Source: Bacillus timonensis
GTDB taxonomy: Bacteria > Bacillota > Bacilli > Bacillales > Bacillaceae_L
NCBI RefSeq assembly: GCF_004799755.1
Contig: NZ_SLUB01000005.1
Location: 1-64,000, forward strand
Direction: 5' to 3'
DNA: 64,000 nt
Both the position numbers and the translations under genes were made by a program. Position 1 is the stretch's first letter. Each line of letters opens with the position of its first letter. Positions 48,330 to 62,292 of this stretch are shown in pieces. A model generated the notes under the pieces. That model was not told the origin of the DNA. It did not search any database and was given only the letters and a program-made list of their open reading frames with translations.

Positions 48330-48364
48330 ATTAATGAATAACTCAAAGGAAGGGGGAACCATGA

Positions 48365-49675
48365 GTGAATATGCAAACTGGACTTTTTCAACAGCAATCT
48401 ATAAAGCTAGTCATGACAAAGGAATTAACGCAGGCAATTACTCTTTTACAATACTCTTCTTTGGATTTGACTAAATTTCTAGAAGAGCAGACACTAGAAA
48501 ATCCCCTCATTGATGTAAAACGATCGGACTTTGATCGCCCCAAAAAAATGAAGGTCACTAAAGATACGTACACTAATCCAATCGACTATATTGGTAAAAA
48601 AGAAACAACTTTATATGAGCATTTGCTAACACAACTGTCATATATGAAAATTAATAACAAGAAAAAACGGATGGGTGAATATATCATCCAGCTACTCGAC
48701 AGCAATGGGTATTTGTATTTTCCTACAGAGGAAATAGCGAGGGATCTCAATACCGACACAGAAACCATTGAAAATGCGATTCGTATTGTTCAAAGCTTGG
48801 ATCCGATTGGGGTAGGAGCGAGATCTCTACAGGAATGTATTCTCTTACAATTGAAGGCACTCCCAAACCGAAACAGTTTAGCGGAGATCATTATACAAGA
48901 TCATTTTGAACGATTCGCCGAAAAGTCATGGAAGGAAATCGCCAAGGACCTAAATGTAAAGCTTTTTGATATTCAGCAAGTGTTTGATTTTATCCAAACG
49001 CTAAAGCCAAGACCAGGAGCAGCCTTTCATGGCGGGGAAGCACATTATATTGTACCGGATTTCGATATCCTGGTAGAAGACGGTGTCGTCACAATGAAAA
49101 TGCAAGACTCGTACCTGCCAAAGGTATCGTTGAACATCCAATATTATCAGCATTTTTTAGAGGAAAAGGATAGCAAAACAAAATCCTATCTTCAGGAAAA
49201 AGTGGATCAGTGTCAGTGGATCATGAGAAGTTTGGAGCAACGAAAAATGACCTTGCAAAATGTCATGAGTGAAATTATTAATCGCCAAATGGATTTTTTT
49301 ATAAAGGGACCAGCACATTTAAAGCCGCTCATTATGAGTGATGTTGCCGATGCTTTAGACATTCATGAATCAACAGTTAGCCGTGCGGTAAAGGATAAAT
49401 TTGTGCAAACCCCATTTGGGATTTATGAGATGAAGTATTTCTTTAGTCGGAATATCCAGACAACGGGTGAGACTGATACGTCATCTACCCAAGTGAAAAA
49501 TGTTATGAAACAGATGATTGAAGTGGAAAATAAGGAAAAGCCTTTGTCAGACCAAGAAATTGTCAGTATACTTGAGGAGGAGCATGGTATTCTTGTATCG
49601 AGACGAACCATCGCAAAATACCGTGACCAATTAAACATACCATCTTCGACGAAACGAAAACGGTACAGCAGGTAG
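48365..49675 (+). CDS. sigL: RNA polymerase sigma-54 factor SigL
   Basis: Protein of 436 residues. Region I is Gln/Leu-rich at 1-50 (LVMTKELTQAITLLQYSSLDLTKFL in parts), the core-binding and DNA-binding HTH (DVADALDIHESTVSRAVKDK) are in the C-terminal half, and the RpoN box SRRTIAKYRDQLNIP is near the end. It directs RNA polymerase to -24/-12 promoters, nine of which are in the block at 17-42 kb. The GTG at 48365 follows AGGGGGA by 8 bases; ATG 48371 is an alternative. Confidence 0.96.
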   Translation: MNMQTGLFQQQSIKLVMTKELTQAITLLQYSSLDLTKFLEEQTLENPLIDVKRSDFDRPKKMKVTKDTYTNPIDYIGKKETTLYEHLLTQLSYMKINNKKKRMGEYIIQLLDSNGYLYFPTEEIARDLNTDTETIENAIRIVQSLDPIGVGARSLQECILLQLKALPNRNSLAEIIIQDHFERFAEKSWKEIAKDLNVKLFDIQQVFDFIQTLKPRPGAAFHGGEAHYIVPDFDILVEDGVVTMKMQDSYLPKVSLNIQYYQHFLEEKDSKTKSYLQEKVDQCQWIMRSLEQRKMTLQNVMSEIINRQMDFFIKGPAHLKPLIMSDVADALDIHESTVSRAVKDKFVQTPFGIYEMKYFFSRNIQTTGETDTSSTQVKNVMKQMIEVENKEKPLSDQEIVSILEEEHGILVSRRTIAKYRDQLNIPSSTKRKRYSR

Positions 49676-49692
49676 ATTGGAAGTGTAAAAAA

Positions 49693-49947
49693 TTGAATCG
49701 CATTCAGGTAACGATGTATTCAAAGGAGAATTGCTCTCTTTGTACAAAAGCAAAAAAAGTAATTGAGGAATTAAGCGAAGAGTACCCGATAGAACTTCAC
49801 GAAATTGACATTTATAAAGATGACCAACTTTTGGAAAAATATCAGATCATGATTCCAGTTATCGAAATCGGTAGAACTGAAGTGGAGTATGGGATCATTC
49901 ATAAAGAAACAATCCAAGAGTATTTGAATCATTTATTGAAAAAATAA
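49693..49947 (+). CDS. Glutaredoxin-like thiol-disulfide protein
   Basis: Thioredoxin-fold protein of 84 residues with the redox motif CSLC near residues 14-17 in VTMYSKENCSLCTKAK, followed by the cis-proline in IMIPVIEIG. It belongs to the small glutaredoxin family (DUF836-like). The partner is unknown. TTG start after GGAAGTG, 17 bases after sigL, so probably co-transcribed with it. Confidence 0.8.
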   Translation: MNRIQVTMYSKENCSLCTKAKKVIEELSEEYPIELHEIDIYKDDQLLEKYQIMIPVIEIGRTEVEYGIIHKETIQEYLNHLLKK

Positions 49948-49957
49948 GGTTTATCCC

Positions 49958-49984
49958 AACTGCCTAAAAAATAGGCAGTTTTCC
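49958..49984 (+). terminator. Terminator after the glutaredoxin gene
   Basis: AACTGCCTA pairs perfectly with TAGGCAGTT around AAAAA and is followed by TTCCCC. Confidence 0.7.
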
Positions 49985-50084
49985 CCGCATTAACGGACAG
50001 TAAGAATCGCACTTTAAGAGACTATGTATAAATCAATCTAGGATAGGTGTGAATCAACTGCCCGTAAAAGCCCGAAAATAAGAA

Positions 50085-50153
50085 CAAAGACTAAGAACGC
50101 CACGTCCTGTGGCAACGTCTTTGTGACCCACATCATGTGGACCTCAACTAACC
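50085..50153 (+). repeat. Solo hairpin module of the structured repeat family
   Basis: Nearly identical to the 59-bp module inserted in repeat copy 1 (4210-4268): AAAGAC/GTCTTT and GCCAC/GTGGC nested stems, then CCACAT-C-ATGTGG. The usual flanks (GCCTCCGGCGG and CGCAAATACGCC) are absent here, so the module can exist alone. It lies in the 49985-50230 gap, which has no gene. Confidence 0.7.
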
Positions 50154-50230
50154 ATCAAAGAAGGATTTAGAAATCCCCCTTTGAAGGAAGTTTCACTTTA
50201 TTTATTGCTTTCTTTTAAAAGTATTGTTAC

Positions 50231-50236
50231 TATAAT
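50231..50236 (+). promoter_or_regulatory. -10 element of the cggR-gapA promoter
   Basis: Consensus TATAAT, with a weak TTTCTT 16 bases upstream as -35. It lies 54 bp upstream of the CggR operator, the arrangement used for roadblock or induction control of this operon in Bacillus. Confidence 0.55.
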
Positions 50237-50289
50237 AAATGTAACCGACGATATTCAATTATCACTGATGTGTTTTTTTTTACTGTAAG

Positions 50290-50325
50290 TGGGACATAAT
50301 ATGTCACACCGGGACAAAAAGAGTC
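50290..50325 (+). promoter_or_regulatory. CggR operator
   Basis: Two direct repeats TGGGAC-N6-TGTC and CGGGAC-N6-AGTC separated by ACAC. This is the CggR site pattern CGGGAC-N6-TGTC repeated twice. CggR releases it when fructose-1,6-bisphosphate is high. Confidence 0.9.
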
Positions 50326-50354
50326 CCTTATGGTAAAAAAGGGGAAATGAAAAG

Positions 50355-51374
50355 ATGAGTTCAATCATTGAGGTACAACAGAAGTTATTACCCGATTTAC
50401 TCGAGGTTATGCAAAAGCGCCATGAGATCCTCAAATACATACGACTAATGCAGCCAATTGGAAGAAGGAATCTTTCAACGAGTCTTGGTCATAGCGAACG
50501 TGTCCTCCGCGGAGAAGTTGAGTTTTTAAAGAAACAAAATCTCGTGGATTTTAGCACTGCAGGTATGAGCTTGACGAAAGAGGGCGCGGAGCTTTTAAAA
50601 GACCTTGAGGATGTAATGAAGGAAGTTTTAGGTTTAAGGGTTTTAGAATCCAAACTTAAGGAGAAGTTAAAGATAAAAGAAGTGATTGTCGTCCCAGGCG
50701 ACAGTGACACGACTCCTTGGGTGAAAAAAGAAATGGGAAGAGCTTGCGTTTCAAGAATAAAACAAAGGCTTTTTGGAGAAAATATCGTCGCAGTTACAGG
50801 TGGTACAACACTTGCTGAGGTGGCAGAAATGATGACCCCAGATTCGAAAGGGCGAAGCATTTTATTTGTACCGGCAAGAGGTGGGTTAGGAGAACGAGTG
50901 GAAAATCAAGCAAATACAATTTGCGCGAAAATGGCCGAAAAAGCCTCGGGTGATTATCGACTCCTTCATGTACCTGATGTTGTGAGCAATGAAGCGTACC
51001 ATTCTTTTGTGGCAGAACCATCGATCCGAGATGTCTTGAGCTTGATAAAGTCATCAAGTATGGTTGTTCACGGAATAGGAGACGCTATTACAATGGCAAA
51101 GCGTCGCAAGACAGATGAAGAGGATATGAAAAAAATCTTTGAATCTCATGCGGTCGCAGAGGCCTTTGGCTATTATTTTGACGAAGATGGGAATGTTGTA
51201 CATCGGGTTCAAACGATTGGAATCCAGCTTAAGGATCTTCCTGCAATCCATGATGTGATTGCCGTAGCTGGTGGAGCTTCGAAGGCAATCGCCATCCAAG
51301 CTTACTTAAAGCAAGCCCCTGGAACTCTGTTAATTACAGATGAAGGTGCTGCAAAAGAGTTAATAAAGGGGTAA
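50355..51374 (+). CDS. cggR: Central glycolytic genes regulator CggR
   Basis: SorC-family repressor of 339 residues. The N-terminal winged HTH has RRNLSTSLGHSERVLRGEVEFLKKQNLV, and the C-terminal effector domain has VTGGTTLAEVAEMM and VHGIGDAITMAKRRK, which bind fructose-1,6-bisphosphate. It represses its own operon cggR-gapA-pgk-tpiA-pgm-eno through the operator at 50290. A short hairpin AAGGG/CCCTT at the stop codon lies where B. subtilis cggR-gapA mRNA is processed. Confidence 0.96.
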   Translation: MSSIIEVQQKLLPDLLEVMQKRHEILKYIRLMQPIGRRNLSTSLGHSERVLRGEVEFLKKQNLVDFSTAGMSLTKEGAELLKDLEDVMKEVLGLRVLESKLKEKLKIKEVIVVPGDSDTTPWVKKEMGRACVSRIKQRLFGENIVAVTGGTTLAEVAEMMTPDSKGRSILFVPARGGLGERVENQANTICAKMAEKASGDYRLLHVPDVVSNEAYHSFVAEPSIRDVLSLIKSSSMVVHGIGDAITMAKRRKTDEEDMKKIFESHAVAEAFGYYFDEDGNVVHRVQTIGIQLKDLPAIHDVIAVAGGASKAIAIQAYLKQAPGTLLITDEGAAKELIKG

Positions 51375-52432
<1,058 letters not shown>

Positions 52433-52433
<1 letters not shown>

Positions 52434-52470
52434 TTTTATTCAGCAGGGAGTAAACCCTACTGAATAAAAT
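52433..52470 (+). terminator. Long hairpin after gapA
   Basis: ATTTTATTCAGCAGGG pairs with CCCTACTGAATAAAAT (15 of 16 positions) around AGTAAA, starting in the gapA stop codon. There is no T run, so it may stabilise the 3' end of gapA mRNA or be a partial terminator. Confidence 0.6.
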
Positions 52471-52473
52471 TAA

Positions 52474-52563
52474 GCCTCCGGCGGATGCCACGATTTTTCA
52501 GAGGAAACTTTTCGAGCTTGCTCGAAAAAAATCGGGCGCAAATACGCCAAGGCGCATTTGATT
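52474..52563 (+). repeat. Structured intergenic repeat, copy 3 (90 bp)
   Basis: About 95% identical to copy 2 at 6776, with the same central hairpin TTCGAGC-TT-GCTCGAA and the CGATTTT/AAAATCG stem. It lies between gapA and pgk on the coding strand. Nothing else is seen in 52564-52650. Confidence 0.85.
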
Positions 52564-52654
52564 TACCATTTGATTAGTATGTCACATTTATCAAACAGTA
52601 AAACATATTAATCTTGGAAACCTAAACAACAACAACTATAATAGAACTTGTGTG

Positions 52655-52681
52655 GGGAAGGGAGTGTTCCCTTCCCTTTTT
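52655..52681 (+). terminator. Terminator between gapA and pgk
   Basis: GGGAAGGGA pairs perfectly with TCCCTTCCC around GTGT, followed by TTTTT. Partial termination here would let cggR-gapA outnumber the downstream genes. Confidence 0.85.
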
Positions 52682-52747
52682 AATGTCATTTAGAAAAATG
52701 TGCCACAGAACAAGTTTTGTATATTACATAGAACGGAGGCCTTCCCA

Positions 52748-53932
52748 GTGAATAAGAAATCAGTAAGAGATATTGATGTGAAAGGCAAGCGAGTATTCTG
52801 TCGAGTTGATTTTAACGTTCCAATGCAAGATGGTCAGGTTACAGACGAGACTCGTATTCGTGCAGCATTACCAACAATCGAGTACCTTCGTAAAGAAGGA
52901 GCCAAGGTTATTTTAGCAAGTCACCTTGGTCGACCAAAAGGAAAAGCGGTAGACGAACTTCGCTTAGACCCAGTTGCGAAACGATTAGGCGAGCACTTAG
53001 GTATCGAGGTCCGTAAAACCAATGAGGCATATGGTCCAGAGGTTGAACAAGCCATTTCAGAAATGAACGAAGGCGATGTTCTTTTATTAGAAAACGTTCG
53101 TTTTTATCCTGGTGAAGAGAAGAATGATCCGGAACTTGCAAAACAATTTGCTGCATTAGCTGATGTATACGTTAATGATGCGTTCGGAGCTGCACACCGT
53201 GCCCACGCTTCTACAGCTGGTATTGCCGAACACCTTCCAGCCGTTGCAGGTTTCTTAATGGAAAAAGAAATCGAAGTACTAGGCAAAGCACTATCAAATC
53301 CAGAACGTCCTTTCACTGCGATTATCGGTGGAGCAAAGGTTAAGGATAAAATTGGTGTCATCGAGAACCTCTTAGAAAAAGTAGATAACTTGATCATTGG
53401 TGGAGGTCTTGCTTATACATTCGTAAAAGCACAAGGCCATGAAATCGGTAAATCTCTTTTAGAAGAAGATAAAATGGATCTTGCTAACGAGTTCATCAAA
53501 AAAGCAAAAGAAAAAGGCGTAAACTTCTATATGCCTGTTGATGTAAGAGTTGCAGATGATTTCTCAAATGATGCGAACATTAAAATTGTTCCAATCACGG
53601 AAATTCCAAGCGATTGGGAAGCACTCGATATCGGTCCAAAGACAGCAGAAATTTACAAAGATGTCATCCAAAAGTCTAAGCTTGTGATTTGGAATGGTCC
53701 AATGGGAGTATTCGAATTAGATGCATTCGCAAATGGTACAAAAGCTGTTGCACAAGCACTTGCTGATGCAACTGATACGTATTCTATTATCGGTGGAGGC
53801 GACTCTGCTGCAGCGGCAGAAAAGTTCGGTCTTGCTGATAAAATGAGCCACATCTCAACTGGTGGCGGAGCATCATTAGAATTCATGGAAGGTAAAGAGC
53901 TTCCTGGAGTCGAACTACTTAACGATAAATAA
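52748..53932 (+). CDS. pgk: Phosphoglycerate kinase
   Basis: Enzyme of 394 residues that makes ATP from 1,3-bisphosphoglycerate. Visible motifs: [11 protein letters not shown] near the N-terminus, ASHLGRPKG, the C-terminal nucleotide region NGPMGVFE and [13 protein letters not shown], and [15 protein letters not shown]. The GTG at 52748 has CGGAGG 8-9 bases upstream; the frame is open back to 52700 with no ribosome site. Confidence 0.97.
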   Translation: MNKKSVRDIDVKGKRVFCRVDFNVPMQDGQVTDETRIRAALPTIEYLRKEGAKVILASHLGRPKGKAVDELRLDPVAKRLGEHLGIEVRKTNEAYGPEVEQAISEMNEGDVLLLENVRFYPGEEKNDPELAKQFAALADVYVNDAFGAAHRAHASTAGIAEHLPAVAGFLMEKEIEVLGKALSNPERPFTAIIGGAKVKDKIGVIENLLEKVDNLIIGGGLAYTFVKAQGHEIGKSLLEEDKMDLANEFIKKAKEKGVNFYMPVDVRVADDFSNDANIKIVPITEIPSDWEALDIGPKTAEIYKDVIQKSKLVIWNGPMGVFELDAFANGTKAVAQALADATDTYSIIGGGDSAAAAEKFGLADKMSHISTGGGASLEFMEGKELPGVELLNDK

Positions 53933-53989
53933 TATTGGGGTGTTATCAAAGCACCTTTCCATAAAGCTCAACATCGAAAGGGATGGTGA

Positions 53990-57607
<3,618 letters not shown>

Positions 57608-57620
57608 TCTAATAAACAGG

Positions 57621-57654
57621 AAAACGACAAGCGTGGGTGCTTGTCGTTTTTTTA
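57621..57654 (+). terminator. Terminator of the glycolytic operon
   Basis: AAAACGACAAGC pairs perfectly with GCTTGTCGTTTT around GTGGGT and is followed by a T run. Confidence 0.9.
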
Positions 57655-57686
57655 GTTGGTAGTGGTTTTTTCGGCTTTGGTTAAAA

Positions 57687-57816
57687 CGCAATTCCGGTGG
57701 GCTAAAGCGCAATTATACAGATTAACGCGCAATTCAGTTACATTAAAACGCAATTCCGGCAGATTAAAGCGCAATTCCGAAAAATAAAGCGCAATTCCAC
57801 TAGGTTGAATGCAATA
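57687..57816. repeat. Short tandem array, CGCAATT every 20-21 bp
   Basis: CGCAATT occurs at 57687, 57708, 57728, 57749, 57770 and 57790, with a decayed copy (TGCAATA) at 57810. The fuller unit is like TAAAGCGCAATTCCGG. The mean period is about 20.5 bp. No frame is coding. Confidence 0.8.
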
Positions 57817-57817
57817 C

Positions 57818-57937
57818 CTACTTCTCTTTCTTCACCTGCTGCTTCTTTTGCTTACCTTGTTGCGTATTCTCGCCTAAGTAATTCGTTTTGTGCTTTTTCT
57901 GCTCTTTAATAAACGCATCAAAATCCAAGTTGATCAC
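57818..57937 (-). CDS. Small lysine/glutamine-rich hypothetical protein (39 residues)
   Basis: GTG start at 57937 with AAAGGAATGATGAGAA upstream on the minus strand. The product starts MINLDFDAFIKEQKKHKTNY and has a basic Lys/Gln-rich tail. No domain is recognised. It is convergent with eno and lies between two tandem arrays. The short length makes it uncertain. Confidence 0.45.
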   Translation of the reverse strand: MINLDFDAFIKEQKKHKTNYLGENTQQGKQKKQQVKKEK

Positions 57938-58026
57938 TTCTCATCATTCCTTTCAAGATAGTCAATTTTAATATGGACGTTTCTAAAGGAAATCATGAAG
58001 TGAATCGTTGGAAATTAGGTGATGGG

Positions 58027-58460
58027 GAAAACCTTAACTTTATGAAGAACCAAAATGAGATCCTGGATCGACGAAAAGGTCATCATAAACGGGATGAAGA
58101 CCTGAACCGAGAGCCCATACGCATGAAATGGTTATCATAAGCAAGATGAAGACCAAAATAGAGAGCTCGGGCAAACGAAAAGGTTATCATAAGCAAGATG
58201 AAGACCAAAATAGAGAGCCCGGGCAAACGAAAAGGTTATCATAAGCAAGATGAAGACAAAAATAGAGAGCTCGGGCAAACGAAAAGGTTATCATAAGCAA
58301 GATGAAGACAAAAATAGAGAGCTCGGGCTAACGAAATGGTTATCACAAGCAAGATGAAGACCCAAACCGAGAGCTCAGGCAAACGAAAAGGTCATCATAA
58401 GCGAGATGAAAACTCGAACCAAGAACTTGGACAGAGAAAAGCACTTCATAAGCCAGATGA
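58027..58460. repeat. Tandem array B, 52-bp period, about 8 units
   Basis: The word G(T)TATCATAAGC or its variants starts at 58079, 58131, 58183, 58235, 58287, 58339 and 58391, always 52 bp apart, with decayed units at both ends. The core includes AAGCAAGATGAAGACC, AAAATAGAGAGCTCGGGC and AAACGAAAAGG. All three frames contain stops across units, so it is not coding; the long reading of secG from 58336 runs through it by chance. Confidence 0.9.
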
Positions 58461-58516
58461 TAAATCAATCCATAATCCCTTTTTCATTTATTTGAATTCT
58501 GTCAGAAAATGCAGTA

Positions 58517-58545
58517 TTGTCCACATGGGACTTTTATGGTACATT
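58517..58545 (+). promoter_or_regulatory. Sigma-A promoter of the secG operon
   Basis: TTGTCC (58517-58522) and TACATT (58540-58545) with a 17-base spacer, 45 bp before secG. This supports the short secG start. Confidence 0.5.
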
Positions 58546-58590
58546 TATTTTAACGTCATATGCGTTCTTGTTCAGGAGGTGTCGTTTTAT

Positions 58591-58827
58591 ATGTTGCATG
58601 GAATTTTTGTTACATTACTCGTAATCGTATGTATCGGGTTAATCGTAGTGGTGTTATTACAATCTGGTAAAAGCGCAGGGTTATCTGGGGCTATCTCTGG
58701 TGGGGCTGAGCAATTATTTGGAAAACAAAAGGCTCGTGGCCTTGATGCGGTTTTACAGCGTATCACAGTAGTCCTAGCGGTATTATTCTTTGTTCTTACA
58801 ATTGCGGTATCTTACTTTGAACTATAA
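58591..58827 (+). CDS. secG: Preprotein translocase subunit SecG
   Basis: Membrane protein of 78 residues with two transmembrane helices (about 4-24 and 55-75) joined by the conserved glycine-rich loop [23 protein letters not shown]. It is the auxiliary subunit of the SecYEG channel. AGGAGGT lies 10 bases before the ATG. The upstream open frame passes through tandem array B and was rejected. A terminator follows. Confidence 0.93.
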   Translation: MLHGIFVTLLVIVCIGLIVVVLLQSGKSAGLSGAISGGAEQLFGKQKARGLDAVLQRITVVLAVLFFVLTIAVSYFEL

Positions 58828-58843
58828 AATTTTTTGAAAAGAG

Positions 58844-58872
58844 GGTTAGACAGGTGATGTCTAGCCTTTTTT
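58844..58872 (+). terminator. Terminator of secG
   Basis: GGTTAGACA pairs with TGTCTAGCC (one G-U-type mismatch) around GGTGA, followed by TTTTTT. Confidence 0.8.
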
Positions 58873-58966
58873 ATTGCGCTTAAAACGTACTTTCCGGTAC
58901 GATAGTAGAATACCGAAAAAAGCGCAAAATAAAAATAAGGAAGTCATTATAAAGGAGTTATACATA

Positions 58967-59707
58967 ATGAAGATCAAATTACCTCAGCCTTTCTTTTTTG
59001 AAGGAGGAGAAAGAGCGGTTTTATTACTACATGGTTTCACTGGAAATTCAGCAGACGTAAGGATGCTGGGGAGGTTCCTTGAGAATAGAGGCTATACGTG
59101 TCATGCACCTATTTATAAAGGCCATGGTGTCCCACCGGAAGAATTGGTGCATACCGGTCCTGAGGATTGGTGGGAAGATGTCACGAACGCCTACCAATTT
59201 TTAAAAAATAAAGGATACGAAAAAATTGCAGTAGCCGGATTGTCACTTGGCGGGGTATTTTCCCTAAAATTGGGTTACACTGTACCTATAAAAGGGATTG
59301 TGACAATGTGTGCTCCCATGTATCTAAAAAGTGAGGAAGTTATGTATGAGGGTGTTGTTGAATTTGCACGTGAATACAAACGATTTGAGGGGAAATCTCC
59401 TGAGCAAATCGACAAGGAAATCGAAGAATTCAAGAAGACCCCAATGAATACGTTAAAAGCACTACAGAATCTAATTGCAGAAGTACGTAACAATGTCGAT
59501 ATGATTTATTCTCCGACCTTTGTTGCGCAAGCACGTCATGATAAAATGATAAATCCTGACAGTGCGAATATTATATATGAAGCAATTGAAAATGATTTTA
59601 AAAAGATCAAATGGTATGAGGAATCAGGACATGTCATCACCCTAGATAAAGAACGTGACCAGCTGCATGAAGATGTCTATGCATTTTTAGAGCAGTTAGA
59701 TTGGTAA
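58967..59707 (+). CDS. est: Carboxylesterase (YvaK/Est30-like)
   Basis: Alpha/beta hydrolase of 246 residues: [15 protein letters not shown] near the N-terminus forms the oxyanion hole, the nucleophile elbow is GLSLGG near residue 94, and the catalytic Asp and His are in [10 protein letters not shown] and [13 protein letters not shown]. It matches the Bacillus/Geobacillus carboxylesterase Est30. AAAGGAG precedes the ATG at 58967; a longer frame from 58874 overlaps the secG terminator. The order secG-est-rnr is as in B. subtilis. Confidence 0.92.
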   Translation: MKIKLPQPFFFEGGERAVLLLHGFTGNSADVRMLGRFLENRGYTCHAPIYKGHGVPPEELVHTGPEDWWEDVTNAYQFLKNKGYEKIAVAGLSLGGVFSLKLGYTVPIKGIVTMCAPMYLKSEEVMYEGVVEFAREYKRFEGKSPEQIDKEIEEFKKTPMNTLKALQNLIAEVRNNVDMIYSPTFVAQARHDKMINPDSANIIYEAIENDFKKIKWYEESGHVITLDKERDQLHEDVYAFLEQLDW

Positions 59708-59722
59708 CGGGAGGGATAAAAA

Positions 59723-62065
59723 ATGGAACAGGAAATCCAAGAGCATATTAATAAATTATTAGACTTTATGAAGGAAGAAGCATACAAACCGTTAACCGTC
59801 CAAGAGCTTGAGGTGGCATTTGGTATCTCAGGGTCTGAGGATTTTAAAGAGTTTGTCAAAGCCCTTGTCGTAATGGAGGAACAGGGGTTAGTCGTCCGAA
59901 CACGTAGTAATCGCTACGGTCTTCCGGAAAAAATGAACCTTGTCCGTGGAACACTCACAGGGCATGCAAAGGGCTTTGCCTTTGTCGTGCCGGATGACAA
60001 AACAATGGATGACGTATTCATTCCACCAAATGAGTTAAAAAATGCAATGCATGGCGATACTGTGCTTGTTCGGATCAACTCTGAATCTTCCGGTCAACGG
60101 AAAGAAGGTACGGTTGTCCGGATTATTGAACATGGCATCAAAACAATTGTTGGTACATACACCGAGAGTAAAAACTTCGGCTTCGTCATTCCAGATGATA
60201 AAAAAATTGCCAATGATATTTTTATTCCAAAGCAAGCGTCAAATGGTGCGATTGAAGGCCATAAAGTAGTTGTACAGCTTGTAACCTATCCTGAAGGACG
60301 AATGAGTGCAGAAGGTGAAGTTATTCAAATTTTAGGTCATAAAAATGACCCTGGAATTGATATTCTTTCTGTCATTCATAAGCACGGACTCCCAGAGGAA
60401 TTTCCGGGAGAAGTATTGGAGCAAGCGAATAATACGCCTGACTCCATCGATCCAAAAGAGCTTGAAAATCGACGCGACTTACGAAATGAAGTTATCGTGA
60501 CGATTGATGGCGCTGATGCAAAAGATTTGGATGACGCCGTAACGGTTACGAAGCTTGAAAATGGGAATTACAAGCTTGGTGTACATATTGCGGACGTCAC
60601 ACATTATGTGACAGAAGGTTCTCCTATCGATAAAGAAGCAAGTGACCGTGGAACAAGTATTTATCTTGTTGACCGCGTAATTCCGATGATTCCACATCGT
60701 CTTTCAAATGGCATTTGTTCCTTAAATCCAAAAGTGGACCGTTTAACGCTGTCCTGTGAGATGGAAGTTGATGGGAACGGTACCGTTGTGAAGCATGATA
60801 TTTTTCAAAGTGTGATAAAAACAACGGAACGAATGACATATGCGGATGTAAACAGCATTTTGGCCGATAAGGATGAAGAACTCAGAACGCGCTACGAACC
60901 ACTTGTTCCAATGTTTGAAGATATGGAAAGACTAGCTGCGATCCTTCGCGAAAAACGAATGAAGCGCGGTGCAATTGACTTTGATTTTAAAGAGGCAAAA
61001 GTTCTTGTCGATGATGAGGGTGCACCATACGATGTGGTCTTACGGGAGCGCTCAGTTGGTGAACGTTTAATTGAAGAATTCATGTTGCTTGCCAACGAAA
61101 CGGTTGCGGAGCATTTCCACTGGATGAACGTTCCGTTTATTTATCGGATTCACGAAGATCCGAATGAAGAAAAGCTCAGACGATTCTTAGAGTTTATCAC
61201 GAACTTTGGTTATATTGTAAGGGGTGCTGGAAATTCGATTCACCCTCGTGCCTTGCAGGAAGTAATTGAAGCCGTCCAAGGGAAGCCAGAGGAAATGGTG
61301 GTTTCAACTGTCATGCTGCGCTCAATGAAGCAAGCAAAGTACGATCCAGAAAGTGTCGGACACTTTGGGCTTTCAACGGATTTTTACACGCATTTCACGT
61401 CACCCATTAGACGTTATCCAGACTTAATCGTCCATCGATTAATTCGTACCTATTTGATTCAAGGAAAGCTCGACAATGCGACCCAGGATAAATGGAGAGA
61501 AAAACTCCCGGAAATTGCAGAGCATTCTTCAAATATGGAACGCCGTGCGGTTGAAGCTGAGCGTGAAACAGATAGCATGAAAAAGGCAGAGTATATGATG
61601 GATAAAATCGGTGAGGAATACGATGGCATCATTAGTTCAGTGACGAACTTTGGCATGTTTGTTGAACTACCGAACACCATTGAAGGACTTGTTCACGTCA
61701 GCTATCTTACCGATGATTACTATCGATATGATGAGAGAAGTTATGCAATGATTGGAGAACGGACCGGGAATATATTCCGAATTGGGGATGAAATTACGGT
61801 TCGAGTGATCAATGTCAATAAAGACGAGCGCTCAGTTGACTTTGAGGTTGTCGGCATGAAAGGCAGTCGCCGCAAGTTTTCAAAGGAACAGCCGACAATC
61901 ATTAAGTCTGAAAAAGGCAGAAATCGTCGCAAACCAAATGAGGATGACAAGAAACGCGGAAGTGACAAAGACGGCGAATGGTCAACGCGGAAGCCTCGAA
62001 AGAAAAAGAAAAAGTATGATAATGTACCACCACAAAAAAGCAAGAAACGGAAAAAGAAAAGATAA
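59723..62065 (+). CDS. rnr: Ribonuclease R
   Basis: 3'-5' exoribonuclease of 780 residues. Two cold-shock-like domains lie in about 70-225, the RNB catalytic domain at about 255-590 has [17 protein letters not shown] in parts with its metal-binding Asp residues, the S1 domain is at about 630-715, and the tail is rich in Lys and Arg ([23 protein letters not shown]). It degrades structured RNA and works with SmpB and tmRNA, encoded downstream. GGGAGGG precedes the ATG. Confidence 0.97.
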   Translation: MEQEIQEHINKLLDFMKEEAYKPLTVQELEVAFGISGSEDFKEFVKALVVMEEQGLVVRTRSNRYGLPEKMNLVRGTLTGHAKGFAFVVPDDKTMDDVFIPPNELKNAMHGDTVLVRINSESSGQRKEGTVVRIIEHGIKTIVGTYTESKNFGFVIPDDKKIANDIFIPKQASNGAIEGHKVVVQLVTYPEGRMSAEGEVIQILGHKNDPGIDILSVIHKHGLPEEFPGEVLEQANNTPDSIDPKELENRRDLRNEVIVTIDGADAKDLDDAVTVTKLENGNYKLGVHIADVTHYVTEGSPIDKEASDRGTSIYLVDRVIPMIPHRLSNGICSLNPKVDRLTLSCEMEVDGNGTVVKHDIFQSVIKTTERMTYADVNSILADKDEELRTRYEPLVPMFEDMERLAAILREKRMKRGAIDFDFKEAKVLVDDEGAPYDVVLRERSVGERLIEEFMLLANETVAEHFHWMNVPFIYRIHEDPNEEKLRRFLEFITNFGYIVRGAGNSIHPRALQEVIEAVQGKPEEMVVSTVMLRSMKQAKYDPESVGHFGLSTDFYTHFTSPIRRYPDLIVHRLIRTYLIQGKLDNATQDKWREKLPEIAEHSSNMERRAVEAERETDSMKKAEYMMDKIGEEYDGIISSVTNFGMFVELPNTIEGLVHVSYLTDDYYRYDERSYAMIGERTGNIFRIGDEITVRVINVNKDERSVDFEVVGMKGSRRKFSKEQPTIIKSEKGRNRRKPNEDDKKRGSDKDGEWSTRKPRKKKKKYDNVPPQKSKKRKKKR

Positions 62066-62071
62066 GGTAAG

Positions 62072-62100
62072 AGTACTTCACTAAGGTGGAGTACTTTTTT
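62072..62100 (+). terminator. Terminator of rnr
   Basis: AGTACTTCA pairs with TGGAGTACT (one G-U pair) around CTAAGG, followed by TTTTTT. Confidence 0.8.
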
Positions 62101-62292
62101 GTACTGGAACAAATAATTGGAGTCCTTATAAATTATTGGGTTTGGGGTAATTATTGCCTTTCGAACAAGTAATTTAATTTCCTTGTAGGAATCACCAGTT
62201 GCTTTCGTGCACTGGATCTTTTTATATGAAAAATATTCCATTTTTAAACTGAATGACTTATACTTGTATGAATTATGGGGGAAGTGATAGCG

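Noticed and set aside
58336-58590. Long N-terminal extension of SecG
   Set aside because: It reads through tandem array B, lies partly before the promoter and is not found in SecG; the ribosome site marks 58591.
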